Below are positions 11,215-25,600 of a stretch of 64,000 bases of DNA, piece after piece. Origin of the DNA: Psettodes erumei. Its lineage: Eukaryota; Chordata; Actinopteri; Pleuronectiformes; Psettodidae. Below the pieces are notes generated by a model. That model was given only the letters and a program-made list of their open reading frames with translations. It did not search any database and was not told the DNA's origin. Positions within the stretch are counted from its first letter, which is position 1. The number at the start of each line of letters is the position of its first letter. The stretch lies in assembly GCA_016785225.1 (NCBI GenBank), contig JAFBJZ010000772.1, positions 3,410,001 to 3,474,000 of the forward strand, written 5' to 3'. A program made the translations under genes and the position numbers.

Positions 11215-14200
11215 TCATGCACACAGGTGTCCTGAGACATTTCTATTTGATCTTTAAGATCTCTACTTACTGCGTAACTCCAAAACCAATTTGAGGAACA
11301 CCCCTCTAAGTTCAAGATCATGTTCCACCACAAATAAAAACTCAATTACTTGAGTAGCATGCAGATTGAGTTTCTTTAGCATGGTGCCTGCAATTGACAA
11401 GTTTCTGGTGTTAGCCTTATACCTGATACAATTTTAAAAGACGCAGCATTTATTCACTGCATTTTACATAATTTTAAAAATCATTGTGGCTTGTCCTCAT
11501 ATCCATGTAGAGTCACACTATAGGTTTGTGGTGATGGTGAGGTTTGTGATGGTTGATGGAATGAAATGTAGAATATGTAATGAGGTGAAGCTGCATGTGC
11601 GTGTACAGGTTTGCTTTTATTCTGAAAATGGCTCTGTGCTGCTGAAGAGAGGCGGCGCAACCGCACTTGGGTCGCTCTGCATGTGACACATGACATAAAA
11701 ATTTATGCGATTGCCCTTGTTTTCAACCCTGGTAATTCTAGCCTCTTCTTGATAGCTTGCTGCTGGTAACTCAATCTTCCTTTTAGACAGGATGTGTGTG
11801 GCTCTGATGTACTTTCTATGACAAATTTATTACTCCCATCCCAAACTACGTGAGAACAAGCCTGCCTGTGTTGGTTAGTGAGATGGTACCACCTGGCTTT
11901 AGGTGGCAGTTGTGAGAGTGGGCGTGTGGGTACACATGTCTGGATAAGGGCAGCAGTTTAGACTTCCCTCTCATGTAAATCCTGGTGTAAGCGTCTCCAG
12001 CACGTAGCACTTCATAACAAGGGCATTGCCTTACAGACCACACGCAAGATCGGCACCAAGCTAAAGCCTTGCAGAGGGTAGAAAATCCTGTCAATGTGTC
12101 TCTGTGTGTGGCAGAGAAGGGGACATTAGGAGGAAGTTCTGGTTTAGTCCTAAATGCAGCTGTCCAGGGTGAGGGCTGAGCAATTCTCAACTCATCCAGG
12201 CAACTTCACACATATGAGCAGTGACATAAATTTTGGACTATTTGTGTAACGTGGCCTAATGAAAGATCTTTTAAACTATTTCGGTTAAAGGAACTTAAAA
12301 GGAGCATATTGTATGTGCATTGGCTGTGTGGGTTTGTTAAAAATATTCAAAAGAATTCATAAGAACTGCAGATGGAGCAATTGGGCCTTAAATCTACCAA
12401 AGGTAATGGCCTTTCACTGATGATTTTATCAGTTTAATCACTCAGTGGTGATTTTACTTTCTCTGGCCATGAGGAATTTGTAAATTCCATAAGCTTGGCA
12501 GTAAATCTATGACAACACACTTAAATTTGCAGCCACCAAATGATAGCCCTTCAAGCTCCTCATTCAAAGTTTAAGTCATTGCACCAAAAATGTCCAAAAT
12601 TTGACAAAGGCTATTTATTCTAGACATTCAAGACATTGATGAGCGATATCCTGTAATCTGTTTTAACTAATACATAACTGCAAATGTTAACTGGTGAGGC
12701 CTAATGTTATTCTGTTGTGTGTATTTTAGATCAAACCAGGACATAATAACATACCGATTACAGCTGCTGGGCCAGAAGTCCCATTTCTTCTGCAGTGCTT
12801 CTCTACCATACTTTGTTCAGATTTTGTGTAAAAGAGTCTGCAGCCATTTGCTCTGCAGCAGAGCTCTAATGCTGTGTTCCTGGTGGTTAATGGTCTCCCA
12901 TGAGCCTGCTCCTGTTTTACTGCCCAGCCTGTGGGAGGGAGGGAGGGAAAATGTGATGGCGCCTGGGGGGAAAAAGAAGTACAGGAGCCCAGAGAAATGG
13001 AGATAAAGCAGAAGGACCGGGAGCAAGCAGGATGAAAGGAAGGGGACTGATGCATTCATACAAGATGGGGAAGAAAGACTTTGACGAGGGTAAAAAGGTA
13101 GAGGGGTACAGGGATTGTGATGTGGGAGACGGTTGTAAGGTGACCCAGAGCCCTGCAGCCAGTCTGACTCCTGGTGATGGATGTGCTGTTCAACAGGAGG
13201 TGTCTGACTACTGGACATTTACCCACACAACATCCCTCTGTAGCAATGTGCATTTCTTTGGAGCAAACTAGGAAGTTTTCCTAAATAACAAACCAAACTG
13301 AATAGGTAAAAGGTAATTTTACATCAATGTGGTCTTAAGTTCCTCCAACACAGGCTGTAAACACTCACCACCCTCACACTCATGAGCTATTTATTTCAGA
13401 TGTGTGTAGTGAGTGTGCTTTACTGGTTTCTCTGTGGCCTCCAGTGTACAAAGGTCCAACATCAAGTTCAGGGTCACATTCACACCCATTAATCACAGAC
13501 AGGGCTCCAGATTGAAGTACTGCCTCAGCTTATTTGCCATTCTCCCCCATTGAGGCGAGGTGAGGCTATGGCTCAAGGTCCAATAGCTACCTCTGATCAC
13601 CTGCTTTTAATGTTGATCAGTGGAGCACAATGCACAATGCAGCAGAAGTTTACATTTAGTGTAAAGCTGTACTTATAAAATGTAGTGTCTTGGACATGAA
13701 TATTTGAATTAATATGATACATTTTCAATGAAATGCTGGGACAAACACATCAAAATATATAGATGTATAGAATGCCGTACATGTTTAATGAGAGAGAAAA
13801 AAAATAATATTAAGGATCAAATGATTTTAAGTAAGTCGAAAAGAGAGTAAAGTTTTCTGTTTCTGTTTAGGTTTGGCTTTAATGAAAGCCACCAGGGAGC
13901 TGTGGTTGTACAGTGCTTTATTGCCTCTGTCATCTATAGAGTTGGAGTCAGTTATAGGGCAAGGAGATGAGCAGCCACAGGAAAGCACCCTCACTGCAGT
14001 TATATATATAGAGCTGGTTCACCCCCGCCCTGCTCTGGAGGTGATTGGGTTGTACGCAAACACATTCTACAGCTTACATGACCTGTTTTCACACCCACCT
14101 CCTATACTGCTTTTCTTTCCTCTGCCTATTTTCACAGATTTCACATCCATTGTTTTCAGTTTGTGGTTTAACAGAGCAGAGCACGTGGTTTGAGATAGAA

Positions 14201-14980
14201 TAAAAAGCACAAAGCAGTCCACTCCCTGTCGTGATTGTTCCTTCAATTTGTATTTATATATAGTCAACGCCTTGCGCTTTTGATGTATTATTTTAGCATT
14301 AACTTCCAAATGCACACCCAGACTGCATCTAAAATTGTTCCCCCGCATATGCGCTATGAGGACTGTCTGCAAGTAGAAATTGTGATGTTGACAGCTGTCT
14401 TTAAACAAAGAGTCTACTAAAGGATATAGTAATAATTCTCAAAAATCTGGACCACACATCAGAATGGCAGACATGCTTAATAGTGAAACATTACCCTGCT
14501 GGTGAATGATGCCATAAACAGCCCTATACATGCACGTGCAGGTCTGCTAGGGCTCAGGGTAGTTTTATTGATTCCAACATAAAGAGGCTTCAGTATATAT
14601 CCATGTCTCCATGAGGGATGCAAGATCTGCTGCTGTGGACAAAGATGGATCCTTGGAATTGTTTTCCCCATTTTTTTCATCGTACTGACTTGTTAATGAC
14701 AGCAACGGTTGTTGGTTAGGGGAAAGAGAACATAAGAGAAATGCAGTGGGAAAAAACAATATGAAAATGGAGGGATGTGTGTGAGAGAGAGAGAGAGCTG
14801 ACAGCAACAGGATGCATGGATAGTGTCCCAGAGGCCAATGCACTGTGCAACTGGCTGAGGACTCCAATGGTGCTGTGAGTGTTTTCTGTGTTCAGCCTGT
14901 GAGTGCGTGAGAGGTCAGGGCTGGATGGACAATGTGGCCATTGTCCTGAGATGGCTGACCACTTACTTCCTCTCACTGTC

Positions 14981-15160
14981 CAGGTGTTGAGACAAATGAC
15001 CTGTAATGAGCCTGTCTGTGCGTTGTGTGCAAGCACTTTCACACATGCTCCGTTTACCATTAATAAACACTTAACTGTTAATTGGCCAGGTGCTAAATGC
15101 TCACATTGCATTAAAATAACAACTTTAATTGGGCAATGCCATTAATAACACACAATGTAT
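14981..15160 (+). promoter_or_regulatory. Candidate enhancer-like block rich in TAAT motifs
   Basis: In about 180 bases there are repeated ATTAA, TTAAT and AATTGG-type motifs, including CCATTAATAA twice (about 15057 and 15139) and GTTAATTGGCC. The sequence is unique rather than low complexity. Clusters of homeodomain core sites like this are typical of vertebrate conserved enhancers. Only the motif content is seen; the role is inferred. Confidence 0.25.
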
Positions 15161-15516
15161 GACAGGGTGCTATAGGTGAGTACGCGTCTGTGTATGCTAA
15201 GATTCCCACTGAGTGCCAGTCAGCCCCACCCCTCCCCCTTCAAGTCCTGAGAAAATGTTTATGCTATGAAACTTTCAGTCTTTATCGAGTTCACGACCCT
15301 CCCCTTCTCCTGCTCTCACTTTCTCAACAGAGTTAACCCACAAGGTGTTGTTTTTATTTTTATTGCTCTTTCTTGGTCGGTCCATTTTACCATGTGGGGC
15401 TCCTGCTGTGTGTGTATGTGTAAATCAACACTTTGTCAGGCACAGACCACAGCCACCTGTGACAAAACACCAAGAGAAAAGAAACTGGCGGAGTGAAATT
15501 AAAACTGTCAAGAAAG

Positions 15517-15518
<2 letters not shown>

Positions 15519-15553
<35 letters not shown>
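15519..15553 (+). repeat. AG microsatellite
   Basis: About seventeen AG units without interruption. Confidence 0.9.
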
Positions 15554-15557
<4 letters not shown>

Positions 15558-16731
15558 ACTTTAGAGGTCTGCTCCTTGTTCTTCCTTTTTGTTGCTCACT
15601 CACCATCTGACTCATCAGTGACTAAATAAAAATAATGGCACCAGGACATATTTTCCACTTATGCACATTCCATATCTCTGAGATATACTGACAAACAGAC
15701 ATTAGCCTGCAGTGTCACAAACAGCTGCTTGCCCACCACCCCTTGAAAAAAAAAAAGTGAAGGTGGAAGATGAAGGAGATTGAAAAAGCTTAAGGTTGGG
15801 AATGATGGAGGAGGTTTTTTTCATCAGACTTGACAGGCTTGGTGTGAACACGGCCTCGGTAGCACTGTGACAAATCAAAGACACACACTCACTCTCTCAC
15901 ACAGTCTGTGGTCCAGCTGCTTTAGCCATTATGTACCAGCCACACACACACACTCACCTGGTCAGTCACACTTAGTCTTTCAGGATCATAAACGTGACAC
16001 AACATCTTAATCAACCTAAATACTCAGCTACTAAATACTGTTATAGTTTTAGGGAGCACAGACAGATTTTTGCCCTGAAAAAACCCCAGCCATCCTGTCC
16101 ACATGGGGGGGTAACAGGCTATGGTGAAGACATGCTGGGTGTTTCATATTCATATTGTATATAACTCTGGCTAGATAGATGCCATTACTCTGCCGTTAAC
16201 CTCAATATTGTTGCAACAAAAAATTAAAGAATTTCAAGTGATAACTTTCCAGGGTTGTAAAATCCTTTCTTAAAGTATCACACTGTACAGTTTTTGGCAT
16301 TTAATAAGCCTTCAAACCCTACTGGACCTACTTCTCAAACTGGATTTCCTGGATCACATTTCATGTCTCACCAGTAACTGAAGCAACATGCCCCCACCAT
16401 TGCAGGGCTGTTTTCAGTCTGAATACCTGCTCAGGGCCCGCAATGCACATTTTTCAAAGAATCCATAATTGCAAGCAGTCTTCCTGGACACACCTATCTA
16501 AAGCTCCGCATCTTCTACAGTCAGGTCAACGACACAGTCCTGTTGTCAGTCCAGAGCAGGTCCAGTTCCCAAACATTTCCGTCTCAGGTTGAAATAATAA
16601 ATAGTCAGACCTGTAGAGGTCAGATTAGAGAGACCGGTGTGTATTTTCATACAGCTGAAGACAAGGCCTGCATACTACGGCTCTAATGCCCTACAGATGG
16701 TTCCACTCACTTTAGTCAACTACAGGACGTA

Positions 16732-16916
16732 CCCTCTCTCCATCCTGGCTATTTGATATGCTGAAGCTTGACCAGACCTCTGATATGTCTGTGCAAACTT
16801 GGTGGGAGGATAGACTATGTACAGGAATTCATCAAGGATTTACCATGTCTGATAACAATCAGCCCGTCGTACTTTACAGCATGCAAGCTACATTTCTCAC
16901 TGATTCAGTTGTTGAG
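16732..16916 (+). repeat. Diverged duplicated segment, copy A
   Basis: This segment aligns along most of its length with 17468-17659. Shared blocks include GATATGCTGAAG (about 16755), TCAAGGATTTAC (about 16832), a CCxGTCGTA block (about 16864) and ACTGATTC (about 16899), in the same order and at nearly the same spacing. The two starts are about 740 bases apart on the same strand. Either an old tandem duplication or two insertions of one ancient repeat would explain it. The frames are broken, and I do not recognise the family. Confidence 0.65.
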
Positions 16917-17467
16917 AATAATACAGAAATTGTTCTCAACAGACCCTTGTCAGGTTACATTTAAGGACAAGATCAGAGTTAAGCAAACACTGTATACTTC
17001 CAGCCAACGAAAGTCTCACGGGAGAAAACAATCTATATTACAAGTGAATGCCACAAGAAAATAATTTTCTTTCCAGACTGACTGTTGACACTCGACAGTC
17101 ACAGAGAGTGAAATCCATCCAGAATAAACATCCTTTCTTTCCACGAGCATGACCTGCTATGTCGGGCTTCTGTAAAACCAACAGCTACAACCAGACTGGG
17201 CAGGTTACTTGTGGGATTTGTCCAAATACATTTTTGAAAATGCTGAAAATCATTAGGTGAAATAAAACAGAAGTGAATGAGGGAGGCTGAGACACATTGT
17301 TCAGCACCATATACGGATAGAGACAGCAGCAAATAGATGAAACTCACAAAATAACTCAAATGATTAAGTATAGACTGATCTCAAGACTATTGTGGAGTAT
17401 TGTTTGAAGCCCTGCTAAAGCTTTTACTTCAACAGTTTGACCCTGGCTTGTTTGCGCCCAATCTGCC

Positions 17468-17659
17468 TCTCTCTCTCAATCTATCTTGACTATCTGATAT
17501 GCTGAAGCCTGACCAGGCTTCTGGTATTGGTCCGGTAGACATTCTTGGAAGAGACACGTTATACAGCAATTCGTCAAGGATTTACTGCGTCAGATAATAA
17601 TCTTCCTGTCGTAGTCAACAATGTCCACAAAAGAAATCTTACTGATTCAAGCTGCTGGG
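17468..17659 (+). repeat. Diverged duplicated segment, copy B
   Basis: Partner of 16732-16916 in the same orientation. It begins in a CT-rich stretch, as copy A does, and carries GATATGCTGAAG (about 17496), TCAAGGATTTAC (about 17573), CCTGTCGTA (about 17605) and ACTGATTC (17641). Weak similarity may continue beyond the right end. It encodes nothing intact. Confidence 0.65.
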
Positions 17660-20600
17660 AAAAAATATTATAAGTTTGATATAACTGCCAGCCACCTTGT
17701 GACTGTAGGTCAGCTCAAACAAAACACAAAGTGTTTCTTTTGGAGTGTAGTGGTGTATATTGTATTTTTAACACCTATAAGTAACATACAGCGCAAAATA
17801 AAGAGACCAAATCAAGGAAAGATAAAATGTTAAAACATTTGAGCTTTAGATCAGCATATTATCTAAATAAAAATTTTCACTGAACAGTTATGAATAGATG
17901 TAGGCTGCAACAAGTTCATCTCAGTGGGAAAGCTGAAGGGAAGGCAGAAAATCTCCTGCTCTGATAGTAACAACATTGCATTTTAGGTCAAGCAAATTTT
18001 GATTAACATTCGCTTGAGCCCATCCAATGAGGAACTGATGTTATTTCTGTGGCCAAAGAGCCAAATCTGAATATTTGAGAAGCAGTTCAATTTACTTTGG
18101 GTATATGCAAAACACATTAGTGATTATGTTCAAACTTAGTGGTTCTGAACATATTTACTTTATGACCCTTTAAAAAATGAAGCAGCAGCCTACTTACAGC
18201 TGTTCATCACAGGCAGTTCTTCTTTTTTGGTACGAGAAATTCTGAGCCCTCTGATCCATTTTTGATTATTGCATTTATATAGAAATTGGTGTGCACACAA
18301 ATTTAAATTATCTCGAGGTTCCTAAGAAAAAAGGATAAAATGAGAAACTGGATAAAGGCGTGGAACCATTATTTTAAAAGAAAAACAAGCAATGACAGGT
18401 AATATATATTATCATAGACCATTGCAGTCAAATGTAAATGTGGACATTAGGGTGTTGGATAGATGAAGAAGTGCTTGCCTTCCACCAGCATCCTGTATTT
18501 TAATCCCATGATCTCTGTGTAAACGTTGGCCTCCATTTAACTGTCAACAAGTTTTAGGAAGTCATCGTAAACCACACACTTAATTTTCTGTGTAGATGAT
18601 GTAAGACTAATGTACTGAAAACCAAACAGTCCTAATACTGTATTTAAAAGTATCCATTATTTATCTCTTTTTTTCCCTTTCTTTCTCTCTTTCTTTAACC
18701 TTTGTTTCTCTTTTTTCACTGTTGCATTACCATGGTGCTGGCAGGTAAAGGGCATCTGCAGCGTCAGAGCACTGTACAGTGGAGGTCAGGGAAATGTCAC
18801 ATATCTGAAATGGCTGACATGCATGATTACTGGTGAAAGGTCTGTTATGGTCCAAGAATGCAGATACCATACAGAGTACATAAGAGTCCACATTCACATC
18901 CTCACTGCTTGTATTGAACAGAACACTATACATTTACTCCAGTCTGACTTTAAATAAGTTTTAGTTCTTTAGTCAGGCTTCACTGGGTTTGAATGAAAAA
19001 CTGTACCTCTAACTTTGATTGGTCAAAAGTGTCCAATTGAGGCCATTAAGTTTAATTTCAAGCTTGTAAATAGTATTGGTCTACTGCTCTTCTGTTGGTA
19101 GGCCACTAATCACACTGGAGCCTTGAATAACTGTTGTTTACCAAGTTCACAAACAGTATGCTAATCTGCACAGACACATAATTATCTCTAAAGACTTCTT
19201 ACTGTCTCTTGGCTCTTCTACACTTTGAATTTCATTAGACTCACAACTTTTCGGTTAGGCTAAATTGTCTCGTCGTTTGGACTAATTTGATTTAAATGAG
19301 ATTTTGCTGATGGAACGGGTCATGCCTCAGTTCAGCCATTCGTCATGTACTTTATCTCCGATGATAAAGAAAAAAATCAGTTTTATAACAGACAAATTAT
19401 TCACCCGTGCTGTTTTATGTAATGCTATTAGATTGGGCCAGTCTGTCTGGCTCTCTCCCCATCAGAAGACAGGATGGAGAGACAGTCGAACAGTTAGCAC
19501 AGAGGGGCTTTGTGAAGGTAAAAAGGAGCACACACACATATACACACGCATCCATGTGCATAAACACACATAGTTCCAGCACCACAGCAGCAGACAGTCC
19601 CACTCCATTAGGGGTAAAAACACAGAAATTAAACGCTGCGTGCTTGTGGTTTTTAATTTAGTGTGCTGACAGCCATCCAATAGTCCTGCGGTGACACTGG
19701 ATAACTTTATGACCCTGGTGAGCCAAGCCTGGACAGAGACTAGGACAGGCACTGACTTCAGTTTCATCCCCCTCTACACACACACACTTCATTGAACATT
19801 TATCTGAAAGAAGTGAAATATTACCACAGCCATTTGATCAGTCATTTCAAACAGTTATTGCTAGGACATAATACAGCTATTGATCATTTTTGTGGTGAAA
19901 TAATAATGAAATTGTCAATTGTAAAAAACACACACAATACACCAAGTCTGTATGGGTGCTGTGGTTTTTGAGAGTCAACACCAACTCTTCTGAATAGTTT
20001 TAACACTGACCACACACAATCCCATTGTGTGTTAGTATCTGGTTGTATATAAATAGCTGTTGGGTTTCACTATTGTTGTGAATGCCAGTCAAGTATTGCT
20101 GACTGCATAGAATATGAAATTGGAACTGTGCATTGGTCATAATTGTTAGCATGTTGATGGCATTTTGATTTTTCAAGTGTGATAGAAAGAGAGACATGTA
20201 TGCGATGAATTTATGATTAAGAAAACATCTCCTGTATCAGATCACCAAACTTCCATTACTAGCTGTTAAGTGATGAAAACAGATCTGACTCTGTCTTTGC
20301 TCTCTGCCAGGTTTGTGGCTTGGTGTCTTTACTATTGATTGGATAAACCCTGTTCTGAGTTAACAATATTGACATGCTGTCAAGTGTCTGTCTGCTATTT
20401 GGCTGTATCAGTATGACCTTGGTAGCGTGAGCTAAACAACATGGCTCCTGACAAAAGTTGGATCAATCAGCTTGGGGGACGCTGAGATCCACACAACACG
20501 TTGTGCAGTTTCGGGAGGTTTGTCCATTGGCCCCTTTGTGAGCCTCTGTGACCTATGACGACACAACACCCTAAAGTAATATTCAATATTTTTGTAGAAG

Positions 20601-22648
20601 CATCATTCCAATTTAAATTGATGTTAAGCGTGACATGGCAGTGTATAAAACATCCCATCAGTGATACAACTGAAGTAGCAGGGCAGGGGTACTAACACAT
20701 GGGGCCCATAGCCATTGAATGTGACTGTAAGCTTAAAAAAATCATTTGGCCTAGATTCAGCCCAGGGTCTCCATAAGTTCTGGTCCCGATCTGGGTCAGT
20801 GTCCTTTCACAGTTTTGTGGCTATGGATGTGAACAATTTTGTAGCCACTCCCATGAGCCCAATCTGCATCTTTTTCGATTTGGCTGATTAACTATGAGGT
20901 CCAAATGACACTCTCCACTCCTTGGTGTGCAGCCTGTACCCAGGTTGTGCCTGAAATGGAGCAGTAAAACAAGAGTAACATGGAGCTGCTGGTGTAGTGG
21001 GAGATCTGGGCCAGAATCAGACACTCTCTGGATTGGATCACACCAATTAAACACAGACAGCATAATTCTACTGAAGTTGCAATGTTGGGACAAGTGAGAA
21101 AACAATTGCTGTTGTGATAGCTTTCCAGAGATATGAAATCATTTATCATAGCATAATGTTGTAATAGCAACATGATGTTTTATTTAAACTGTGTTTTTTA
21201 ACTGTGGCAACACAAATGCACAATTTGTTTTATTACATTACTATTTTTGGCCTATTGAAGATTTTGGTTTTGTTGTTGACTTGTTGACGATCTTGACTTT
21301 TTGCATTCACTGCAGTCTGCACATAGAGATAGTTTGAGAACATACAGAAACACAGATGTCAGGCACACACAGACGCACACAGAGGCACATAAGTATACAC
21401 ACACAAAAACTGCATATGGGTTGACAAAACTCCGCACAGTGTGGTCCACGTGTTTTACTTTATGATTGTGAATGTGGACGTGAAAATAAATGAATGGAGG
21501 GAAACACTGCTTCAGAGGTGGCCTTGTGTGCGCGTGTATGTAATTTTGAAAGTGCTTGCTCTGTAGGTGCTGGATATGTGGCTGTTCCATTGCCACATGG
21601 TGGTGACAGTGTGTGTTGATGAAAACCACATGCAATGCCACGACTGTGCGTGGTCCCACTTCTCTGTGTATGTGTGGCTGTGTGTGTGAGTGTGAGCATT
21701 TTTACCCAAGCCAAAGTTAAGTAGATTGTGGTCCAGGCTTAGCGGACATCACATTAATAGGCTCTGACATCTGACTGCATGAACTTGTCGCAATGACACG
21801 TGTCTCAAAATGAATACTCACTGATATGTTTGTATGTGTGTTTTGTGAATGAGGACATGCAGAAAGTGGACCACATGAAGTCATGTGTTGGACTGTTGAA
21901 CAGGAAAGATTTGCTGCTCTGCTGGAATATTCTGAATGGTTACCAGGCACGCCATTCTACTGTGTACAGCACTTTGGAGAGTTGTAAATCTAGCCATAGG
22001 CTGCACATACTGTAGCCTTTTTTATGTGTCTGTGGTATCTGGAACATACAGTCAGTCACACAGTCTCCATGAATGAGTCATGGACGAGACTTTCTCCATT
22101 AGCTGGATCTCTGAGGTATGGCATTTGTATCCCAGCACATCCTTTTCCCCGCTGGGAGACATTCGCATCTGTGATTCTCTACCTTCACTCTTCATTCACA
22201 CCCTCTCGCTCTCTCTTTCTCTCTCTCTGTCTTACACTCACACTTTGCCAAATACTCTACACTCCCTTGAGTCCCACAGAGGCAGGCAGCAGGCAGGCAT
22301 GCCCATTGCCAGCCCCTGTCCTCCTCTGAGAGCAGCAGACGTCACCGGTATCGCCCCCCAGGTGATTCTGTGAGACACATCAACACATTCACACACCGGT
22401 GTGGTTTTTCACATCAGACCAGTAACTAAGGAAGGAACTGTGTGCAAGGGCGTGTGTATGGACACATGCAAACACAACTGTGTTTCCAGTGTGTTTGGAA
22501 GACAGAAAGAGAGATGCTAATGATCAGTAGTTGGCAGATGGTAGAGTGATGTAGTGTGGACTGATATTACTGCCCACTTAAACTCATCTGCTGTTATTCC
22601 AACCCCCAACATTATTCCAGGGCTGGACTTGGTATAGACTCATCCACA

Positions 22649-22679
22649 TGCTCTCTCTCTCTGTCTCTCTCTCTCTCTC
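22649..22679 (+). repeat. CT microsatellite
   Basis: A CT run with one GT interruption, in a broader pyrimidine-rich setting. Confidence 0.8.
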
Positions 22680-25600
22680 ACATGCACCCAAAGGCACTCG
22701 CTTTCATACACACTCTTTCAGATACAGGACTCCATACAAACATCGAACTGGATGAATAATTGTAAGTGGACACCCTTTTGTTTGCTTCAACAGCATTCTT
22801 TCACGATTATTACAGGAGATCTGATATGTGTTAGGGTTAGAGACATGAGAGTTGTTGTCTATGGTCTATTGTCTTGTCATCGCTGATATCATGCTGTCAG
22901 GGTGAGCAGTTCAGTAATTGCACCTTTTGTCATGGCAATAAAATGGGTCTCGTTTACAGTTTTGTTGGTATTGTTATGCTGAGTAATAGATACAGAGACT
23001 CAACCTGAAAATTCACCTCGAAGGGAAGCAAACATGCCATGTGATCTCATAACACAACCTGGTGTTTTTGTATGTGTGTATGTTGTGTCAGCATCCACTA
23101 ACCAGGAGCAATACCCAGTGTGCATGTGCTTGTATGTGATTTATGATGGCAGTCTAGTTTATGGAATCATGAAGTGTTCGATGTTCAATAATAAACCCAG
23201 GGCTTTTATGGCGTCTGTGGAGTCTCATAATTGGCATAGTCTGGAGTTAGACAGCAGATGAAAATGCTCACAGCTCTTGTTTTTCATTTAGAAGTGAAGT
23301 CTCCTTGGTGTGAAACTTGTTTTGCACTTCATGTGTTCTTTTTAATAGCCTTTCAAATTTATTTTAGAACTTTAAGAAATAATAATCAGATATTCCTATG
23401 GGTTATGTTATATTATATAAGGCACAGGTCATGACTGATGATACTTATTTTAATTTTCATTGATGTCAGTGGGCATGTAAACCACTGATCGATGCATGCA
23501 TGACTATTGCATCTCTTTAGTGGCTGCATGTCTCATGTCTTTAATCAACCCTGAGGTAAGTCAACAGATTACCTACGCTCCTAAATATTTTCCTCTGTCA
23601 AAAACAGCATTCATGATATGCTATTACAAAACTCAGTCCTTGGGGCACAACGTGATGATGCAAGCTGCCAAAAGTTAGTCAAAGGACTTAAATGTACCAC
23701 AGAAAGGTACAAATAATTTGTGTAAAGTGCTGTAATTCCTCATGTCTGCATGTGTTTACACTGATCTTTTAAGCCTCTAATTAAACGCTATGTACAGGGA
23801 TGTGTTCTCCTAATCGAGCGGCTGAAAGGTGTGAAGACTTATTTACCACCATGCTGCACTGTGGGGACTAGTTAAAGGTGCTGACAGTGGCTCATGGTCC
23901 AAATACTGTAACACATACACAAAAAACACACACAGATGCACACACCATTAGGGTGAGATAGATCATACACAGCTGCCCTGTCTCAGGAGAGAGAGAGAAG
24001 AACAGACTCCACTCCAGACCACTTCCCACCTCACCCTACCTTACACATAACTAACTAACTACAAGTACAAGAGTGGAAGAATAAATCAAAAGGGGTGAGA
24101 TATTATATTTGCCATTACATTATTAAATCATAGCCCTGTGTGTTACTTTATTTAACAAACAGAGCATATGTCATTATCAGTGTTCCAGCTCCTGCAAAGT
24201 TGCGGCCTGCTTTCTAAAGTGCTGAATCTGTGTTGAGGAATTATATTTGGTCCAGCTTCAACTGAAAATGCATTGTCCTCACATTTAGTCTAAATTTTCC
24301 TCCTCCACATGGTCAGCTGTTGCAAAATCAGAAGCATGCGAATGGTTTTTGTTTCTCTGGGCACAATGTCACAGAATACCTCTCATTAAGAGAAGCTGAC
24401 CGTTACCACATGGAGGTGAGGTTAAGAGGGGTTAGAACAACTCCTCTGCTACTGCTCAACCAGATCCTGCAAAAAAATCTGAATGGTTTATAGGAAACAT
24501 GAGTTAAATATTTGAATATGAAATGTACAAACACACAACTGCCAGGAGGTAAAACAGCTTATGCTTTTACAAGCTTGGAAAGAATTGAGAGAAATTACTT
24601 CAGTCAGGGAAGTAATTATGTGCTTTGAATCTCTGATCACACTGTGAAATGGCTATAAGAGCACAGTCTGAACTGGATAGCACTTACAGCCCATACCTCC
24701 ACCAAGGCCCGACAGTCCCCTTAAATTCAATCAAGCCTCATTGATAAGCCAACAAAACAATGCAGATCATCAAATCATAATCTCCATTGTGGAAGAAAGA
24801 TTGGTTGATACTGGATAAACACTTTTACACATCTCATTTTTTCACAGCATAAAAACATGGGTGTATACAGTATGGGCTCCCACAGTGTCTATTGTCATCA
24901 CATAGAGTGGCAGAAAGCATGGAGTCACTTATGCAATTTCCCCTCATTACATTCTCTTCACACAGCTTTAGGGTCAGGGTGCAACAGGCTAATTGAGCTT
25001 TAAGATAGCCCAAACAAAATGTTCTGGTAGTTTACTCCCACCACACTCTGTCTCTGGCATGAACAGCAAATCCTTGGTTGCTGTTATGGTTTCCATTATG
25101 AAATTGGCATTCCTGAGGAATGTTTGCTGGCTGTTAAATATTTCTCTCACCAGAGACTCTTTGATAGGGATCCAGGCAGAATCAGTCCACTGTCAATGAA
25201 TAAAATAATTAAACTGAATGAATGAATGCGTTTCAGTTTTCTTAAGGTGTAGTACAATATCATAATATCAATATCATGGATATCTGACTGTTTTCTTTGG
25301 GATGAGCAGGATGAGCAGATTGAAATGTCAGAAATTTGATAACAGGGCAATGAAATGCTTCCTGCATTTGATTATTGTGGACTTTAGCAAGTGGTTATAT
25401 CCCATGAAGTACAACGTGAATTCACCTAAATCCAATTTCCTTTCATTTCCTGATGTAAAGCTGGACAAACATCAGGAAACAATGATGGTTATGTTGCAAT
25501 TTTTAGTTGGAAACAGTAATGATATAGGTAGCAATACTGACTAATACATCTTATTAGTAAGAACTTTTTAAGGAACCAGTGAGGTCTTAATATGGATGGA

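Larger units (their letters stand above)
1476..16731. other. Intergenic DNA with microsatellites
   Basis: No exon with credible splice sites and coding-like composition was found here. Open frames of 60-147 codons exist, but they are low complexity or lie over repeats. The content is AT-rich unique sequence, several simple repeats (listed separately), a short inverted repeat near 2.64-2.76 kb, a nuclear-receptor-type direct repeat at 5467, and two stretches (9391-9660, 14981-15160) dense in homeodomain-type motifs. Any regulatory role for sema3a or the left-edge gene is inference. Confidence 0.6.

Noticed and set aside
11846..12190. 114-codon - strand frame
   Set aside because: No recognisable motif, no CpG-rich promoter and no credible splice sites. 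Judged a chance frame.
20694..21025. Possible hAT-type element starting CAGGGGTACTAACACATGGG
   Set aside because: Only one possible end is seen and no matching terminal repeat or target-site duplication was found, so it is not called as a feature.
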